Counted from the first letter of the stretch, positions 16,950-26,305 are shown. The stretch is 64,000 bases of DNA from Dongia_B sp035539075 (GCA_035539075.1 DATLJB010000139.1:1-64000), one strand, 5' to 3'. Numbers and translations: made by a program. Notes: generated by a model from the sequence alone, not told the origin.

Positions 16950-18023
16950 ATGAGCATGATCAGCACGACCGATCCGGTGGAACGCCAAAGTGCGTTGCTA
17001 TCGGCGACAGCCAGAGGCTCGGGCGCCGGCCCCTTGCGCTTTTTGGCGGCGCTGCTGTTCGCCGGCGGCTTGCTTGCCGCCGCCCTCTTCCTGCTGAACG
17101 AGCGCCTGATGCCGCTGGCGGGCTGGCTGTCCAAGGCAACCGGCATGGCGGGGTCGGCCGTTGCCGTCAATCATGCGCCATCGGCGGCGGCCGGGCTTCT
17201 CACCGCTCCGACCCTGGCGGGGCCGGTAACCCTGTCGCCACTGTCGCCGACCGAGTTGATGCAGCATTATCCGCCGCTACCGGGTCAGTCGCTGCAGGAG
17301 GGTGAGTTCGACCTGCCGGCCTGGCAGCGCTTTGCCCGGCCCTCCCCGGCGGCCGAGCGGCCGCATCTGGCGATGCTGGTGACCGGCCTTGGCCTCAACA
17401 AGGGGCTGACCGCCGCCGCGATCCTCTATCTGCCGCCCGATATTTCCCTGAGCTTCAGCCCCTATGCGCCGGAACTGGGCGCCTGGATCGAGGCCGCGCG
17501 CGCCCATGGCCATGAAGCTTTCGTCGACCTGCCGCTGGAATCGGCGGCGCCCCAGGACGATCCCGGCGCCGACGGCCTGATGACGGGGCTGCGGCCGGAA
17601 GAAAACGAGGCCCGGCTCGATCGCATCATCGGCCGCGCCCCGCATTCCCTTGGCGTCACCACCAGCCTCGGCAGCCGTTTCCTCACTGATCGCAGCGCTT
17701 TGCAGCCGGTTCTCGCCGCCCTCAAGAAGCGCGGCCTGGCGGTCATCGAGAGCTCCCCCGATCCGCGTCTGCTGATCGGCGAGACCGGCGCTGCCATCCA
17801 CCTGCCCCGGCTCAAAGCCGCCGATACCCTTGATCAGGCCGCCTCGCGGGTCGATATCCTGCGCGCATTGGAAGCCACGGGCGCCGAGGCCCGCGAAGCC
17901 CGCCAGGCCCTTTTGGTGGTACAGCCTTCGCCACTTTCCGTGGCGCTGATTGCCGCCTGGTGCCAGCAATTGATCAATCAAGGTCTTGCCCTGGCGCCGG
18001 CCAGCAATATGCTGGCGCAATAG
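16950..18023 (+). CDS. Divergent polysaccharide deacetylase family protein
   Basis: 357 residues with one transmembrane segment near the N-terminus (about 29-50) and a periplasmic domain of the divergent polysaccharide deacetylase family (E. coli YibQ type): HLAMLVTGLGLNK, ISLSFSPYAPELGAWIEAARAHGHE, VDLPLE and LGVTTSLGSRFLTD. The family lies next to envC and ctpA in many proteobacteria; its substrate is not established, and cell-wall remodelling is inferred from context. The ATG at 16950 has a perfect GGAGG seven bases upstream and is preferred to a GTG at 16896 and an ATG at 16917. Confidence 0.88.
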   Translation: MSMISTTDPVERQSALLSATARGSGAGPLRFLAALLFAGGLLAAALFLLNERLMPLAGWLSKATGMAGSAVAVNHAPSAAAGLLTAPTLAGPVTLSPLSPTELMQHYPPLPGQSLQEGEFDLPAWQRFARPSPAAERPHLAMLVTGLGLNKGLTAAAILYLPPDISLSFSPYAPELGAWIEAARAHGHEAFVDLPLESAAPQDDPGADGLMTGLRPEENEARLDRIIGRAPHSLGVTTSLGSRFLTDRSALQPVLAALKKRGLAVIESSPDPRLLIGETGAAIHLPRLKAADTLDQAASRVDILRALEATGAEAREARQALLVVQPSPLSVALIAAWCQQLINQGLALAPASNMLAQ

Positions 18024-18084
18024 CAATCGGCCGTCACCGGCCGAGGCGGCGCGATCCGCGCCGCCGCCCATCGAACGAGGTCTC

Positions 18085-18579
18085 ATGAGTAAAGCGCTGA
18101 CTGCGGCGCAGATCGCCGCTCTGCCCTATCGTCCCTGCGTGGGCATCGCCCTCTTCCAGCCCGACGGCAAGGTTTTCGTCGCCCAGCGCATCGACAATCC
18201 CGGCCCGGCCTGGCAGATGCCCCAGGGCGGCATCGATGACGGCGAGGATCCCTTGACCGCCGCCTGGCGTGAGATGCAGGAGGAAATCGGCACCACCCGC
18301 GCCCATATGGTGGCGGAGAGCCGCGACTGGCTGCATTACGACCTGCCGCATGATCTGGTGCCGGTCATCTGGCGCGGCCGGTTTCGCGGCCAGCGCCAGA
18401 AGTGGTTCGCCTTTCGCTTCGACGGCACGGATCAAGATATCGATATCGATACCAAGCATCCGGAATTTTCGGCTTGGCAGTGGGTTGATTTCCAGACGGT
18501 TCCCGACCTCATCGTACCCTTCAAGCGGGACCTCTATCGACAGGTGGTGGCTGAGTTCCAGGATCTGGTCCTAAGCTAA
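18085..18579 (+). CDS. rppH: RNA pyrophosphohydrolase RppH
   Basis: 164 residues, a single Nudix domain. The Nudix box spans residues 48-69 (GG at the start, REMQEEIG at the end), and the preceding YRPCVGIALF and following WLHYDLPHDLVP and QKWFAFRF segments are typical of RppH, which removes pyrophosphate from the 5' end of triphosphorylated RNA to trigger decay. The frame is open to 17986 but the ATG at 18085 has GAGG upstream and gives the normal N-terminus. It follows the polysaccharide deacetylase gene by 60 bases, a usual arrangement in alphaproteobacteria. Confidence 0.94.
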   Translation: MSKALTAAQIAALPYRPCVGIALFQPDGKVFVAQRIDNPGPAWQMPQGGIDDGEDPLTAAWREMQEEIGTTRAHMVAESRDWLHYDLPHDLVPVIWRGRFRGQRQKWFAFRFDGTDQDIDIDTKHPEFSAWQWVDFQTVPDLIVPFKRDLYRQVVAEFQDLVLS

Positions 18580-18738
18580 AGCGCGGCTTCCTTGTCGGAG
18601 GCGGATCGGCCGGGGGGACGCGAATTTGCTTTCCCTCAAAACGCTGGCGCTCTAGTGTCGCCGCCATTCGACGAGACCGCCGGGACCTAGGAGGCCACGG
18701 CCGCTTGCGATCATGCCAGAGGGGTGAGGAGAAACTAC

Positions 18739-19221
18739 ATGGCACGTGGCAGTGTAAAAATACATGACATCGACCCGGAGAAGCTCAAGACATTGACCCG
18801 TTGCGTCATGTCGACCGATGCCGGCGACATGGTGATCGAGCTTTATCCCGATGTCGCGCCGAACACGGTCGCCAATTTCTACACCCTGGCGACAGACGGC
18901 TTTTACGACGACCTGACCTTTCACCGCGTGATCCCAGGCTTCGTCGCCCAAGGCGGCTGCCCTCAGGGCACCGGCACCGGCGGTCCGGGCTGGCGCATCG
19001 CCTGCGAAACCGAAGGCAATCCCCATGAACATCTGGAAGGCTCGCTCAGCATGGCCCATGCCGGCCGCGACACCGGCGGCTCGCAATTCTTCCTGGTGCT
19101 GGAACCGCAGCCCCACCTGGATGGCGTGCACACGGTCTTCGGCCGGGTGATCGAGGGATTGCCGGCCCTCCATGCCATCAAAAAAGGCGATCACATCAAG
19201 TCGATCCGCTTCGATAGCTAA
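18739..19221 (+). CDS. Cyclophilin-type peptidyl-prolyl cis-trans isomerase
   Basis: 160 residues, a single cyclophilin domain without a signal peptide, so cytoplasmic (PpiB-like). It shows TDAGDMVIELYPDVAPNTVANF, FHRVIPGFVAQGGCPQGTGTGGPG, LSMAHAGRDTGGSQFFL (each split here for length) and HTVFGRVIEG, covering the active-site Arg and Gln. It catalyses proline isomerisation during protein folding. The ATG has GAGGAG seven bases upstream. A strong terminator follows 40 bases after the stop. Confidence 0.95.
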   Translation: MARGSVKIHDIDPEKLKTLTRCVMSTDAGDMVIELYPDVAPNTVANFYTLATDGFYDDLTFHRVIPGFVAQGGCPQGTGTGGPGWRIACETEGNPHEHLEGSLSMAHAGRDTGGSQFFLVLEPQPHLDGVHTVFGRVIEGLPALHAIKKGDHIKSIRFDS

Positions 19222-19263
19222 ATATTCCTCTGCCTGGCGGAGGCAAGGCGACCCCAATCCGAC

Positions 19264-19292
19264 AAAACCCGGCCAATCGCCGGGTTTTGCAT
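19264..19292 (+). terminator. Rho-independent terminator after cyclophilin gene
   Basis: AAAACCCGGC (19264-19273) pairs perfectly with GCCGGGTTTT (19279-19288), loop CAATC. The T run is inside the stem end, and the A run on the other side makes it potentially bidirectional. Confidence 0.85.
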
Positions 19293-19293
19293 T

Positions 19294-19562
19294 TTATGAA
19301 ATAATCATTTCAGATCAGATGGTTAGTTCTCGCGTGCGGCGACCACGCGCGAAGCGGCCTTGGCCGCATCCTTTGAGCCATAAGCTTAACGGAAGCTGCT
19401 AAAATGCTGTATATCGACAACTAATTGTTAATAGCTTCTCCGCAAAATCACATATGGCTGTAATGCCCTGTGTCACCTTGGCGAATGCCTGGAGGCGACG
19501 GATCATTGGGAAGATCCCCATATCGGACAGGAGATGACAGCAGCTGTTGGGGAGTGGTTGTC
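19294..19562. other. Gene-free stretch before small conserved gene
   Basis: Between the terminator and the 94-residue gene there is a moderately AT-rich segment (about 19290-19460) without a convincing reading frame. It presumably holds the promoter of the next gene; no box pair stands out. Confidence 0.4.
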
Positions 19563-19847
19563 TTGAAACTGTCGCTTTTTAGCCGCAAGGCCGTTGATCC
19601 CTGCATCATACAGGACAGCGATCCGGCCTTCGCCATCGGCACCGTCCTGGTGGAAAGTTCGGATTTTCTGCCGCGCCATCGCTTTCCGGAATGGCGGGTC
19701 ATTCACGCCTATACCGATCGCTATGAAACGCCGCATGTGGTGCTGCAAAACGTGAACGAGCCGGGCTCGCGCAAGTCTTTGTCGATCGCCGGGCTGGTGG
19801 TCAGCGGCAAATATCTGCTGAAGGAACCGCGCAAGCTGCACAGCTGA
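19563..19847 (+). CDS. Conserved hypothetical protein, 94 residues
   Basis: I do not recognise the family. The product begins LKLSLFSRKAVDP and has a beta-rich pattern (FAIGTVLVES, WRVIHAYTDRYETPHVVLQN, SIAGLVVSGKYLL) that suggests a small barrel or sandwich. No signal peptide or membrane segment. The frame is open to 19470; the TTG at 19563 is chosen because GGGGAG lies eight bases before it, and a GTG at 19554 is the alternative. It is convergent with the EamA gene, 28 bases apart. Confidence 0.55.
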   Translation: MKLSLFSRKAVDPCIIQDSDPAFAIGTVLVESSDFLPRHRFPEWRVIHAYTDRYETPHVVLQNVNEPGSRKSLSIAGLVVSGKYLLKEPRKLHS

Positions 19848-19875
19848 AGTTGTGCGCGCTCGAAGGAGCAGCGTC

Positions 19876-20715
19876 CTAGTGCAGCAAGACCGCGCCGGTC
19901 GCCACCAGTACCACCGAAACATAACGGCGGTGCCGGAAACGTTCTTTTAAGAACAGCGAGCTCATTACGGCCGCGAAGATGACGCTGGTCTCGCGCAGGG
20001 CCGAGACATTGGCGAGACCGCCTTGCGACATGGCGAGAATTGAAATGCCATAAGCGCCGCCGGAGAGCACGCCGCCAATGAGCCCGAAGCGCCAGCGATT
20101 GCGGAAATAATCGACCGCGCCGCGTCGCCGCCACAGGCACAGAATGACCACCAGCGGCATATCCAGTACGAACAGCCAGACGACATAGCCGAGATGATCG
20201 CCGGCGATGCGCACCCCCTGTCCATCGAACAATGTATAGCTCATGATGGTGAGGCTGGTGAGCAGGCCATAGGCGATTGCCCGCCAGGAGCGCGCGCGAT
20301 CGAGCGGCTTGTCGATGGCCAGCGCCAGAATGCCCAGCGAGGTCGCCAATACGCCGGCAAGCTGCATCGGCGACAGGGTCTCGCCGATCAACAGCCAGGC
20401 GGCGAAGGCAACCAGCGGCGGCGCCATGCCGCGGGCGACCGGATAGACCTGGCTGAGATCGCCATGCCGGTAGCCGCTGGACAGAAAGACGTAGTAGCCG
20501 AGATGGGCGAGCAGCGAGCCCAGGAGAAAATGCCAGCTTGCCGGATCGGGAAAAGCGACGAAGGGCGTGAAGACCAGGCCGACCACGCCCAGCCCCAGGG
20601 AAATCAGCCCGATATTGAGCAATTTGTCGCCGGCGGTCTTGGCCATGATATTCCAGCCGGCATGCATCAAGGCCGCCGCCAGAACCAGCAAGGCCATTAC
20701 AGGAGAAAGCGCCAT
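19876..20715 (-). CDS. EamA/DMT-family transporter
   Basis: 279 residues with about ten hydrophobic segments in two homologous halves of five, the EamA (drug/metabolite transporter) fold. Half one includes LMHAGWNIMAK and LSSGYRHGDLSQVYPVARG; half two includes GAYGISILAMSQGGLANVSALRETS and ends with VLVATGAVLLH, which are positions conserved in the family. These proteins export amino acids, metabolites or drugs; the substrate is not predictable here. The start is ATG 20715; a GTG at 20733 would add six residues. Single-gene unit. Confidence 0.85.
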   Translation of the reverse strand: MALSPVMALLVLAAALMHAGWNIMAKTAGDKLLNIGLISLGLGVVGLVFTPFVAFPDPASWHFLLGSLLAHLGYYVFLSSGYRHGDLSQVYPVARGMAPPLVAFAAWLLIGETLSPMQLAGVLATSLGILALAIDKPLDRARSWRAIAYGLLTSLTIMSYTLFDGQGVRIAGDHLGYVVWLFVLDMPLVVILCLWRRRGAVDYFRNRWRFGLIGGVLSGGAYGISILAMSQGGLANVSALRETSVIFAAVMSSLFLKERFRHRRYVSVVLVATGAVLLH

Positions 20716-21064
20716 CTTGCACCATTCGGGCACCGGCCCCGGCCGTGCCTCGCTCTGCCACGCCCCAAAGCGGCGCCAGAACGTGTTTCACTACCGCCAC
20801 AGTTGCATGTCATCGAATTGACATAAAATAGAATCTCTCTATACGCCCATAGGCAGGGCGACCGTTGCTGCCGAGACCCCCCAACGGAGCACCGTTCGCG
20901 GGCGACGAACCCTCAGCCTGCCGGCGCTTCGAAAGTCCGCGTCGTCGCAATTCCGGTCGCTGGTAGGCTGGCAGCTAGAGCTTTGTTTTCATTGTGTATC
21001 GACCGGGGGCGCAGGACCGCGTCACAGCAGCAGCGCATCACAACGGCACGGCCGGATTGAGTAC
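20716..21064. other. Divergent intergenic region between EamA and GMC genes
   Basis: About 350 bases with no gene. It holds the promoter listed separately and must also contain the promoter of the leftward EamA gene, which I cannot identify. An unusually AT-rich run lies at 20820-20845. Confidence 0.45.
20818..20845 (+). promoter_or_regulatory. Probable sigma-70 promoter upstream of GMC oxidoreductase gene
   Basis: A consensus TTGACA (20818-20823) is followed after 16 bases by TATACG (20840-20845) in the AT-rich run. The predicted start leaves a leader of about 210 bases before the ATG at 21065, which is long and may carry further control. Confidence 0.5.
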
Positions 21065-22708
21065 ATGGATCAGTTCGATTACATCATCATCGGCGCCGGC
21101 TCGGCCGGCTGTGTTCTGGCAGATCGACTCTCGGCGGACGGAAGCAGCAAGATCCTGGTTCTGGAGGCCGGCGGCAGCGACAACCGCTTCTGGATCAAGG
21201 TGCCGCTTGGCTACGGCATGACCTTTTTCGACCGTCGGGTGAACTGGGCCTATGAGACCGAACCGGTGCCCGGCTTGAACAATCGCCGGATCTACTGGCC
21301 GCGCGGCAAGGTGGTCGGCGGTTCAAGCTCGATCAATGCCTCGGTCTATATGCGCGGTCTGCCGGCGGATTTCGACGACTGGCGGGCGCTCGGCAACAGC
21401 GACTGGGGCTGGTCGGACGTCCTGCCCTATTTCCGCCGCAGCGAGAACTTCCTCGGCCAGCCGGGCAGCGGCAACGGGCCGCTCACCATCAGCGAGATCG
21501 GCGAGCGTGCGCATCCGCTGAAGCAATACCTGTTCGATGCCGCGGCCGAGCTCGGCCTGCCTCGCACCAGCAATATGAACAGCGATCAGCCGCTCGGCGC
21601 GGGGTCCAATGGTGACCAGCCGGAAGGGGTCGGGCTCTATCAGATCAACGTCAAGGACGGGCGCCGCTGGTCGGCAGCCGATGCCTTCCTGCGGCCGGCC
21701 TTACAACGCGGCAATGTGGCGCTGACGACTGGCGCTCTCGTCACCCGCATCCTGATCGAAAACGGCCGCGCCGTCGGCGTCGAATATCGCCGCGACGGGC
21801 GCACCGAAAAGGCCTATGCGAAAGCCAGCGTCATCCTCAGCGGCGGCGCCGTCAATTCGCCGCAACTGCTGCAGCTTTCCGGCATCGGCCCCGCCGCCTT
21901 GCTGCGCCAACATGGCATCGACGTCATTCACGACAATGCGGCGGTCGGAGCGCATCTGCAGGACCATCTGGCCGTCACCTATTCCTATAAGGCCAACCGC
22001 CCGACCCTGAACGACACGCTGCGGCCGCTGCTTGGCAAGCTGAAGGCCGGCCTCACCTATCTTGCGACCCGCAAGGGGCCGCTCAGCATCAGCGTCAATC
22101 AATGCGGCGGCTTGATCCGCTCGCATTCCGATGCGCCGCGGCCCGATATCCAGCTCTATTATAATCCGGTGACCTATTACAGCGCCGGCAGCGGCGACAA
22201 GCGGCGTTACGAGATGGATGTCTTTTCCGGCTTCATCCTCTGTTTCCAGCCCTGTCGTCCGACCAGCCGCGGAAAGATCGGGATTCGCAGCGCCGATCCG
22301 GCGGCTGCACCCGCGATCGAGCCCAATTACCTTGCCACTGCCGAAGATGCCGCGGTGGCGGTCGCCGGCGGCCGGCTGATGCGGGAGATGGAAAACACCA
22401 AGGCCTATCGATCGCTCATCGCCGAGCGCATTCCGCCTTTGCTGGCCGAGATGACCGATGCGGATATCCTGGCCGATTTCCGCGCCCGGGCGAGCACGGT
22501 CTATCATCCGACCTCGACCTGCCGCATGGGCGGCGCCAGCGGCGAGGCGGTGGTCGATCAGCAGCTGCGGGTTTTCGGGCTCGATGGCTTGCGGGTGGTC
22601 GATGCCTCGGTCTTTCCCACCGTCACGTCGGCCAACACCAACGCGCCGACCATCATGGTGGCGCAGAAGGCGGCCGATCATATCCTCGCGGAGGCGAAAT
22701 CGCGCTGA
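21065..22708 (+). CDS. GMC-family FAD-dependent oxidoreductase (choline dehydrogenase-like)
   Basis: 547 residues. GAGSAG at residues 10-15 and the following LVLEAGG form the FAD-binding Rossmann fold; WPRGKVVGGSSSINASVYMRG is the first GMC signature and GGAVNSPQLLQLSGIGP the second. The C-terminal VYHPTSTCRMG and SANTNAPTIMVAQKAAD segments contain the active-site His and Asn. The family oxidises alcohols with FAD. The sequence is related to BetA, but no choline transport or betaine aldehyde dehydrogenase gene is adjacent, so the alcohol substrate is left open. Single-gene unit. Confidence 0.9.
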   Translation: MDQFDYIIIGAGSAGCVLADRLSADGSSKILVLEAGGSDNRFWIKVPLGYGMTFFDRRVNWAYETEPVPGLNNRRIYWPRGKVVGGSSSINASVYMRGLPADFDDWRALGNSDWGWSDVLPYFRRSENFLGQPGSGNGPLTISEIGERAHPLKQYLFDAAAELGLPRTSNMNSDQPLGAGSNGDQPEGVGLYQINVKDGRRWSAADAFLRPALQRGNVALTTGALVTRILIENGRAVGVEYRRDGRTEKAYAKASVILSGGAVNSPQLLQLSGIGPAALLRQHGIDVIHDNAAVGAHLQDHLAVTYSYKANRPTLNDTLRPLLGKLKAGLTYLATRKGPLSISVNQCGGLIRSHSDAPRPDIQLYYNPVTYYSAGSGDKRRYEMDVFSGFILCFQPCRPTSRGKIGIRSADPAAAPAIEPNYLATAEDAAVAVAGGRLMREMENTKAYRSLIAERIPPLLAEMTDADILADFRARASTVYHPTSTCRMGGASGEAVVDQQLRVFGLDGLRVVDASVFPTVTSANTNAPTIMVAQKAADHILAEAKSR

Positions 22709-22750
22709 CCCTGATCCCGGCAGTCGAGGCTGACTCAGGCTGCCGCGCAG

Positions 22751-23689
22751 TCAGAGCCCCATCAACGAACGGGCAAACACCTCGGCCTCGAAGGGACGCA
22801 GATCGTCGGCGCCTTCACCGACGCCGATCGAGACGACCGGCAGCTTGAATTTCTCGGCGAGCGCCACCAGCACGCCGCCCTTGGCCGATCCGTCGAGCTT
22901 GGTGACGACGAGGCCGGTCACCTGGCACATCTCCTTGAAGATCTCGACCTGGGAATGGGCGTTCTGGCCGGTGGTCGCATCCAGCACCAGCAGGCAATCA
23001 TGCGGCGTCGCCGGGTCGATCTTCTTGATGACCCGGATGATCTTGGCGAGTTCTTCCATCAACCCCGCCTTGTTCTGCAGCCGCCCTGCCGTGTCGATCA
23101 GCAGCACGTCGATGCCCTCGGCCCTGGCGCGTGCCAGCGCATCATAGGCGAGGCCGGCCGCGTCGCTGCCGGTTTCGCGGGCCACCACCGGCACATTGCT
23201 GCGCTCGCCCCAGATTTTAAGCTGTTCCACCGCAGCCGCACGGAAGGTATCGCCGGCCGCCAGCATCACCTTCTTGCCCTGGGCCTGATATTGCTTCGCC
23301 AGCTTGCCGATGGTCGTGGTCTTGCCGCTGCCATTGACGCCGACGACCAGAATAACGTGCGGATGCAGCGGCTTCAGGGTCAAGGGGTGGGCCACGGGCC
23401 GCAGGATATCGGCGATTTCGGCCGCAAAAATCTCCCGCACCTCGGTTTCGTCGATCTCCTTGTCGAAGCGGTCCTTGGCCAGCGCCTTGATCAGGCGCGC
23501 CGCCGTGGCGGGACCAAGATCGGCGGCGATCAACGCCTCTTCCAACTCATCCAGCAGCTCGCGGTCGAGTTTGCGCTTGGTGAAGATGCCGGTGATGCTG
23601 CCAGTGATGCGCGTCGAGGTCCGGCTGAGTCCGGATTTCAGCCGCGCGAACCAGCCGCGCTTTTCGGTTTCGCTTGTCTGCTCACTCAT
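22751..23689 (-). CDS. ftsY: Signal recognition particle receptor FtsY
   Basis: 312 residues: a short basic N-terminus (no long acidic A domain as in E. coli), the helical N domain (about 40-100) and the GTPase G domain. Motifs seen: G1 GVNGSGKTTT (117-126), DTFRAAAVEQL, G3 DTAGRLQNK and G4 TKLDGSAKGG. It docks ribosome-SRP complexes at the Sec translocon. It is the last gene of dapF-mtaB-ftsY, starting 20 bases after the mtaB stop, a standard alphaproteobacterial order. Confidence 0.96.
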   Translation of the reverse strand: MSEQTSETEKRGWFARLKSGLSRTSTRITGSITGIFTKRKLDRELLDELEEALIAADLGPATAARLIKALAKDRFDKEIDETEVREIFAAEIADILRPVAHPLTLKPLHPHVILVVGVNGSGKTTTIGKLAKQYQAQGKKVMLAAGDTFRAAAVEQLKIWGERSNVPVVARETGSDAAGLAYDALARARAEGIDVLLIDTAGRLQNKAGLMEELAKIIRVIKKIDPATPHDCLLVLDATTGQNAHSQVEIFKEMCQVTGLVVTKLDGSAKGGVLVALAEKFKLPVVSIGVGEGADDLRPFEAEVFARSLMGL

Positions 23690-23709
23690 CGGATGGGGTC
23701 TGCTTTTGG

Positions 23710-25065
23710 TTAGGCGGCAACGGCGACCGCCGGTTCGGCGATCAGTTCCGCGTCGCTATGGTGGAGAATGCGGGCGGCGACGAGGTCACCGCGTTTCAGA
23801 TGGCGCCCCTGGCCGATCAGGCGGACCGGTGCGAAGTGCCGGCTGTGGCCAAAGACGGTGCCGTCCTCCTGTACGGTCTCGATGACCAGTTCGGCCGTCT
23901 GCCCAATCTGGCTGGCGAAATAGCGCGCCTGCGCCGCCTGTCCCGCGACCCGCAGCCGGGCCGCGCGATCACGCCGGATATCGCCCGGCAGCTGCGGCAT
24001 CCTGGCGGCCGGTGTCCCTTGGCGCGCCGAATAGGGAAAGACGTGCAGATAGGTGATGCCGCAGGCCTCGACAATATCCACGGTATTGGCGAACATCGCC
24101 TCGGTTTCAGTCGGAAAGCCGGCAATGAAATCGGCCCCGAAAACGATATCCGGCCGGCGGCGGCGCATCTCGGCGCAAAAGCGGATGGCATCCGCGCGGC
24201 TGTGGCGCCGCTTCATCCGCTTCAGGATCATGTCGTCGCCGGCCTGCAGCGAGAGATGGAGATGCGGCATCAGCCGCTCCTCCTCGCCGATCAGCCGTCG
24301 CAGCTCTTCATCGACTTCGATGACATCGACCGAAGAGAGCCGCAAGCGCGGGAGATCAGGCACCAGTTTCAGCACCCGCCGCACCAATTGGCCGAGCGTC
24401 GGCGTACCGGGCAGGTCGCCGCCATAGCCGGTGATATCGACACCGGTCAGGACGACTTCCCGCGCGCCCTCAGCCACCAGTTGCTGAACCTGGGAAACGA
24501 TGATGCCCATGGGCACCGACCGGTTGTTGCCACGGCCGAAGGGGATGATGCAGAAGGTGCAGCGATGGTCGCAGCCTTGCTGGATCTCGACGAAGGCGCG
24601 GATATGATGCGCGAGACCGCCGACGAAATGCCCGGCCGTCTCCCGGATCGTCATGATGTCGGTGACGGCGATGCGCGGTGCGGCCGACGCCTGGGCAAAG
24701 GCGGCGAAGGTTTCTGCTTTCAGCTTTTCATCATTGCCGATGACATGATCAACTTCCGGCATCGCTGCGAAGCTTTCCGGCGCGATCTGTGCTGCGCAGC
24801 CGGTGACAATGATCTTGGCGCCGGGCTGCGCGCGACGGGCCCGGCGGATTGCCTGACGCGCCTGGCGCTCGGCTTCGGCCGTGACGGCGCAGGTATTGAC
24901 GATGATGGCATCGTCGAGACCGGCAGCTGCCGCATGGCCGCGCATGACCTCGGCCTCGAAGGCATTGAGACGGCAGCCGAAGGTCAGGAACTGCGGCGCG
25001 GCGGCACCGGCGGCCGGCGCCGGTTCGGACAACGCAATCGCCTCGGCAGTCGTCGTTTCAGCCAT
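23710..25065 (-). CDS. mtaB: tRNA t6A37 methylthiotransferase MtaB
   Basis: 451 residues. It adds a methylthio group to t6A at position 37 of tRNAs. The N-terminal methylthiotransferase domain has Cys31, Cys59 and Cys90 for the auxiliary iron-sulfur cluster, the radical-SAM domain has Cys165, Cys169 and Cys172 (CDHRCTFC), and a C-terminal TRAM-like domain ends the protein. FGCRLNAFEAE and VNTCAVTAEAERQ separate MtaB from MiaB and RimO. Its ATG overlaps the dapF stop (TGATG), so the two are translationally coupled. Confidence 0.95.
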   Translation of the reverse strand: MAETTTAEAIALSEPAPAAGAAAPQFLTFGCRLNAFEAEVMRGHAAAAGLDDAIIVNTCAVTAEAERQARQAIRRARRAQPGAKIIVTGCAAQIAPESFAAMPEVDHVIGNDEKLKAETFAAFAQASAAPRIAVTDIMTIRETAGHFVGGLAHHIRAFVEIQQGCDHRCTFCIIPFGRGNNRSVPMGIIVSQVQQLVAEGAREVVLTGVDITGYGGDLPGTPTLGQLVRRVLKLVPDLPRLRLSSVDVIEVDEELRRLIGEEERLMPHLHLSLQAGDDMILKRMKRRHSRADAIRFCAEMRRRRPDIVFGADFIAGFPTETEAMFANTVDIVEACGITYLHVFPYSARQGTPAARMPQLPGDIRRDRAARLRVAGQAAQARYFASQIGQTAELVIETVQEDGTVFGHSRHFAPVRLIGQGRHLKRGDLVAARILHHSDAELIAEPAVAVAA

Positions 25066-26033
25066 CACCCGGCCAGATCCCGCGCCGCGAGATCGATCAC
25101 GCCGTCAAAGCTGTGGGTCCAGCCACCGGTCATGCGGACATGGCCGTTGGCGAGCCAATCGATATGCAGCCGGCCGCCATCGAGCAGCACGTCTGCGGAG
25201 CGGCCCGTCAGGCCGCGCCGTGCCGCCGCGACCAGGGTCGCGCAGGCGCCGCTGCCGCAAGCCTGGGTGATGCCGGCGCCGCGTTCCCAGACCCGCATGC
25301 GCAAGGTGCCGTCCGGCAACAGCTGGACGATCTCGATATTGGCGCGCTCGGGAAACAACGGATGGTGTTCGAGCTGTGGCCCGAGCCCGGCCAAATCGAT
25401 AGCAGCAACATCGGGCACGAAGAAGACGGCGTGGGGGTTGCCGACATTGACGGCAACCGGATCGCTGAGCGGTCCTAAAGCAAGCGGCAGATGCGCCGTG
25501 TCGCAAGCCTCAGCGAGCGGGATCTCGCGCCAGTCGAGGCGCGCCGGCCCCATATCGACGGCGATTTCCCGGCCGTCTTCCTGAGCCTCCGCCGACAGCA
25601 GGCCGGCGACCGTTTCGATGCTGAGCGACTGGCGGCCAAGTTCATCCATCACCCGCGCGGCAATGCAACGCGTGGCGTTGCCGCAGGCCGCGGATTCGCT
25701 GCCATCCGGATTGTGGATGCGCATGAAGAGATCGGCATCCGGCCGCTGCGCCGGTTCGAGGATAATCAGCTGGTCACAGCCGATGCCGCGGCGGCGATCG
25801 GCGATCAACCTGATTTGCCGGCCGCTGAGCCGCGGCCCGCCGCGGCGGAAATCCAGCACCACGAAATCATTGCCAAGGCCATGCATCTTGCTGAACGGCA
25901 GCTTGCCGGCCGTCCCCTGGAGGGCATCCTGCTGCCCGGCAATATCGCGCCTTGCCGCAGCCGGCTGCGACGCCGTGCCGTTCGGAGCGGATTGCAGGAT
26001 GGTCTGGCTGGAAACCGGCATCAGATAGCTCAT
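25065..26033 (-). CDS. dapF: Diaminopimelate epimerase
   Basis: About 322 residues. It converts LL- to meso-diaminopimelate for lysine and peptidoglycan synthesis. The two catalytic cysteines are in AACGNATRC (Cys117) and QACGSGACAT (Cys259); KMHGLGNDFVVLD marks the usual N-terminus at about residue 49, so the chosen start leaves an odd 45-residue leader rich in Gln/Ala. The start (ATG 26033) is uncertain: the frame is open to 26132, and later in-frame starts are possible. First gene of the leftward dapF-mtaB-ftsY operon, divergent from rpsT. Confidence 0.93.
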   Translation of the reverse strand: MSYLMPVSSQTILQSAPNGTASQPAAARRDIAGQQDALQGTAGKLPFSKMHGLGNDFVVLDFRRGGPRLSGRQIRLIADRRRGIGCDQLIILEPAQRPDADLFMRIHNPDGSESAACGNATRCIAARVMDELGRQSLSIETVAGLLSAEAQEDGREIAVDMGPARLDWREIPLAEACDTAHLPLALGPLSDPVAVNVGNPHAVFFVPDVAAIDLAGLGPQLEHHPLFPERANIEIVQLLPDGTLRMRVWERGAGITQACGSGACATLVAAARRGLTGRSADVLLDGGRLHIDWLANGHVRMTGGWTHSFDGVIDLAARDLAG

Positions 26034-26221
26034 TCCGGCGCCACGGCGCCTTTCAGTCACGACCAAAGCGGCCGCCTTGATTTCGCGGCTATTTGTAGTC
26101 TTCCGGCGGGCCTTGTCTACCGCTATCCACATTGGTTAATGATTCCCGCCCGGCAAGCGCCCGGCCGCCGGACAGCCGCCCAGAATGCAAAGTCCCGGCC
26201 GCAGCCCTGGCGTCGGCATGG

Positions 26222-26250
26222 TTGACGGTAGCGCCATGCGCCTGTATAAG
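26222..26250 (+). promoter_or_regulatory. Probable sigma-70 promoter of rpsT
   Basis: TTGACG (26222-26227), 17-base spacer, TATAAG (26245-26250). The predicted start is about 50 bases before the rpsT ATG at 26306. A second TTGACA at 26278-26283 is too close to the ATG to serve. Confidence 0.65.
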
Positions 26251-26305
26251 CCGCCGCTGAAAAATAGCTTGTCCCTTTTGACACTGAATTCGACGGATCA
26301 AACCC

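Noticed and set aside
15698..17170. 490-residue open frame antisense to ctpA
   Set aside because: Covers the ctpA terminator and the following gene start; no protein-like features.
23674..25584. 636-residue open frame antisense to mtaB and dapF
   Set aside because: It overlaps two well-supported genes and has low-complexity composition.
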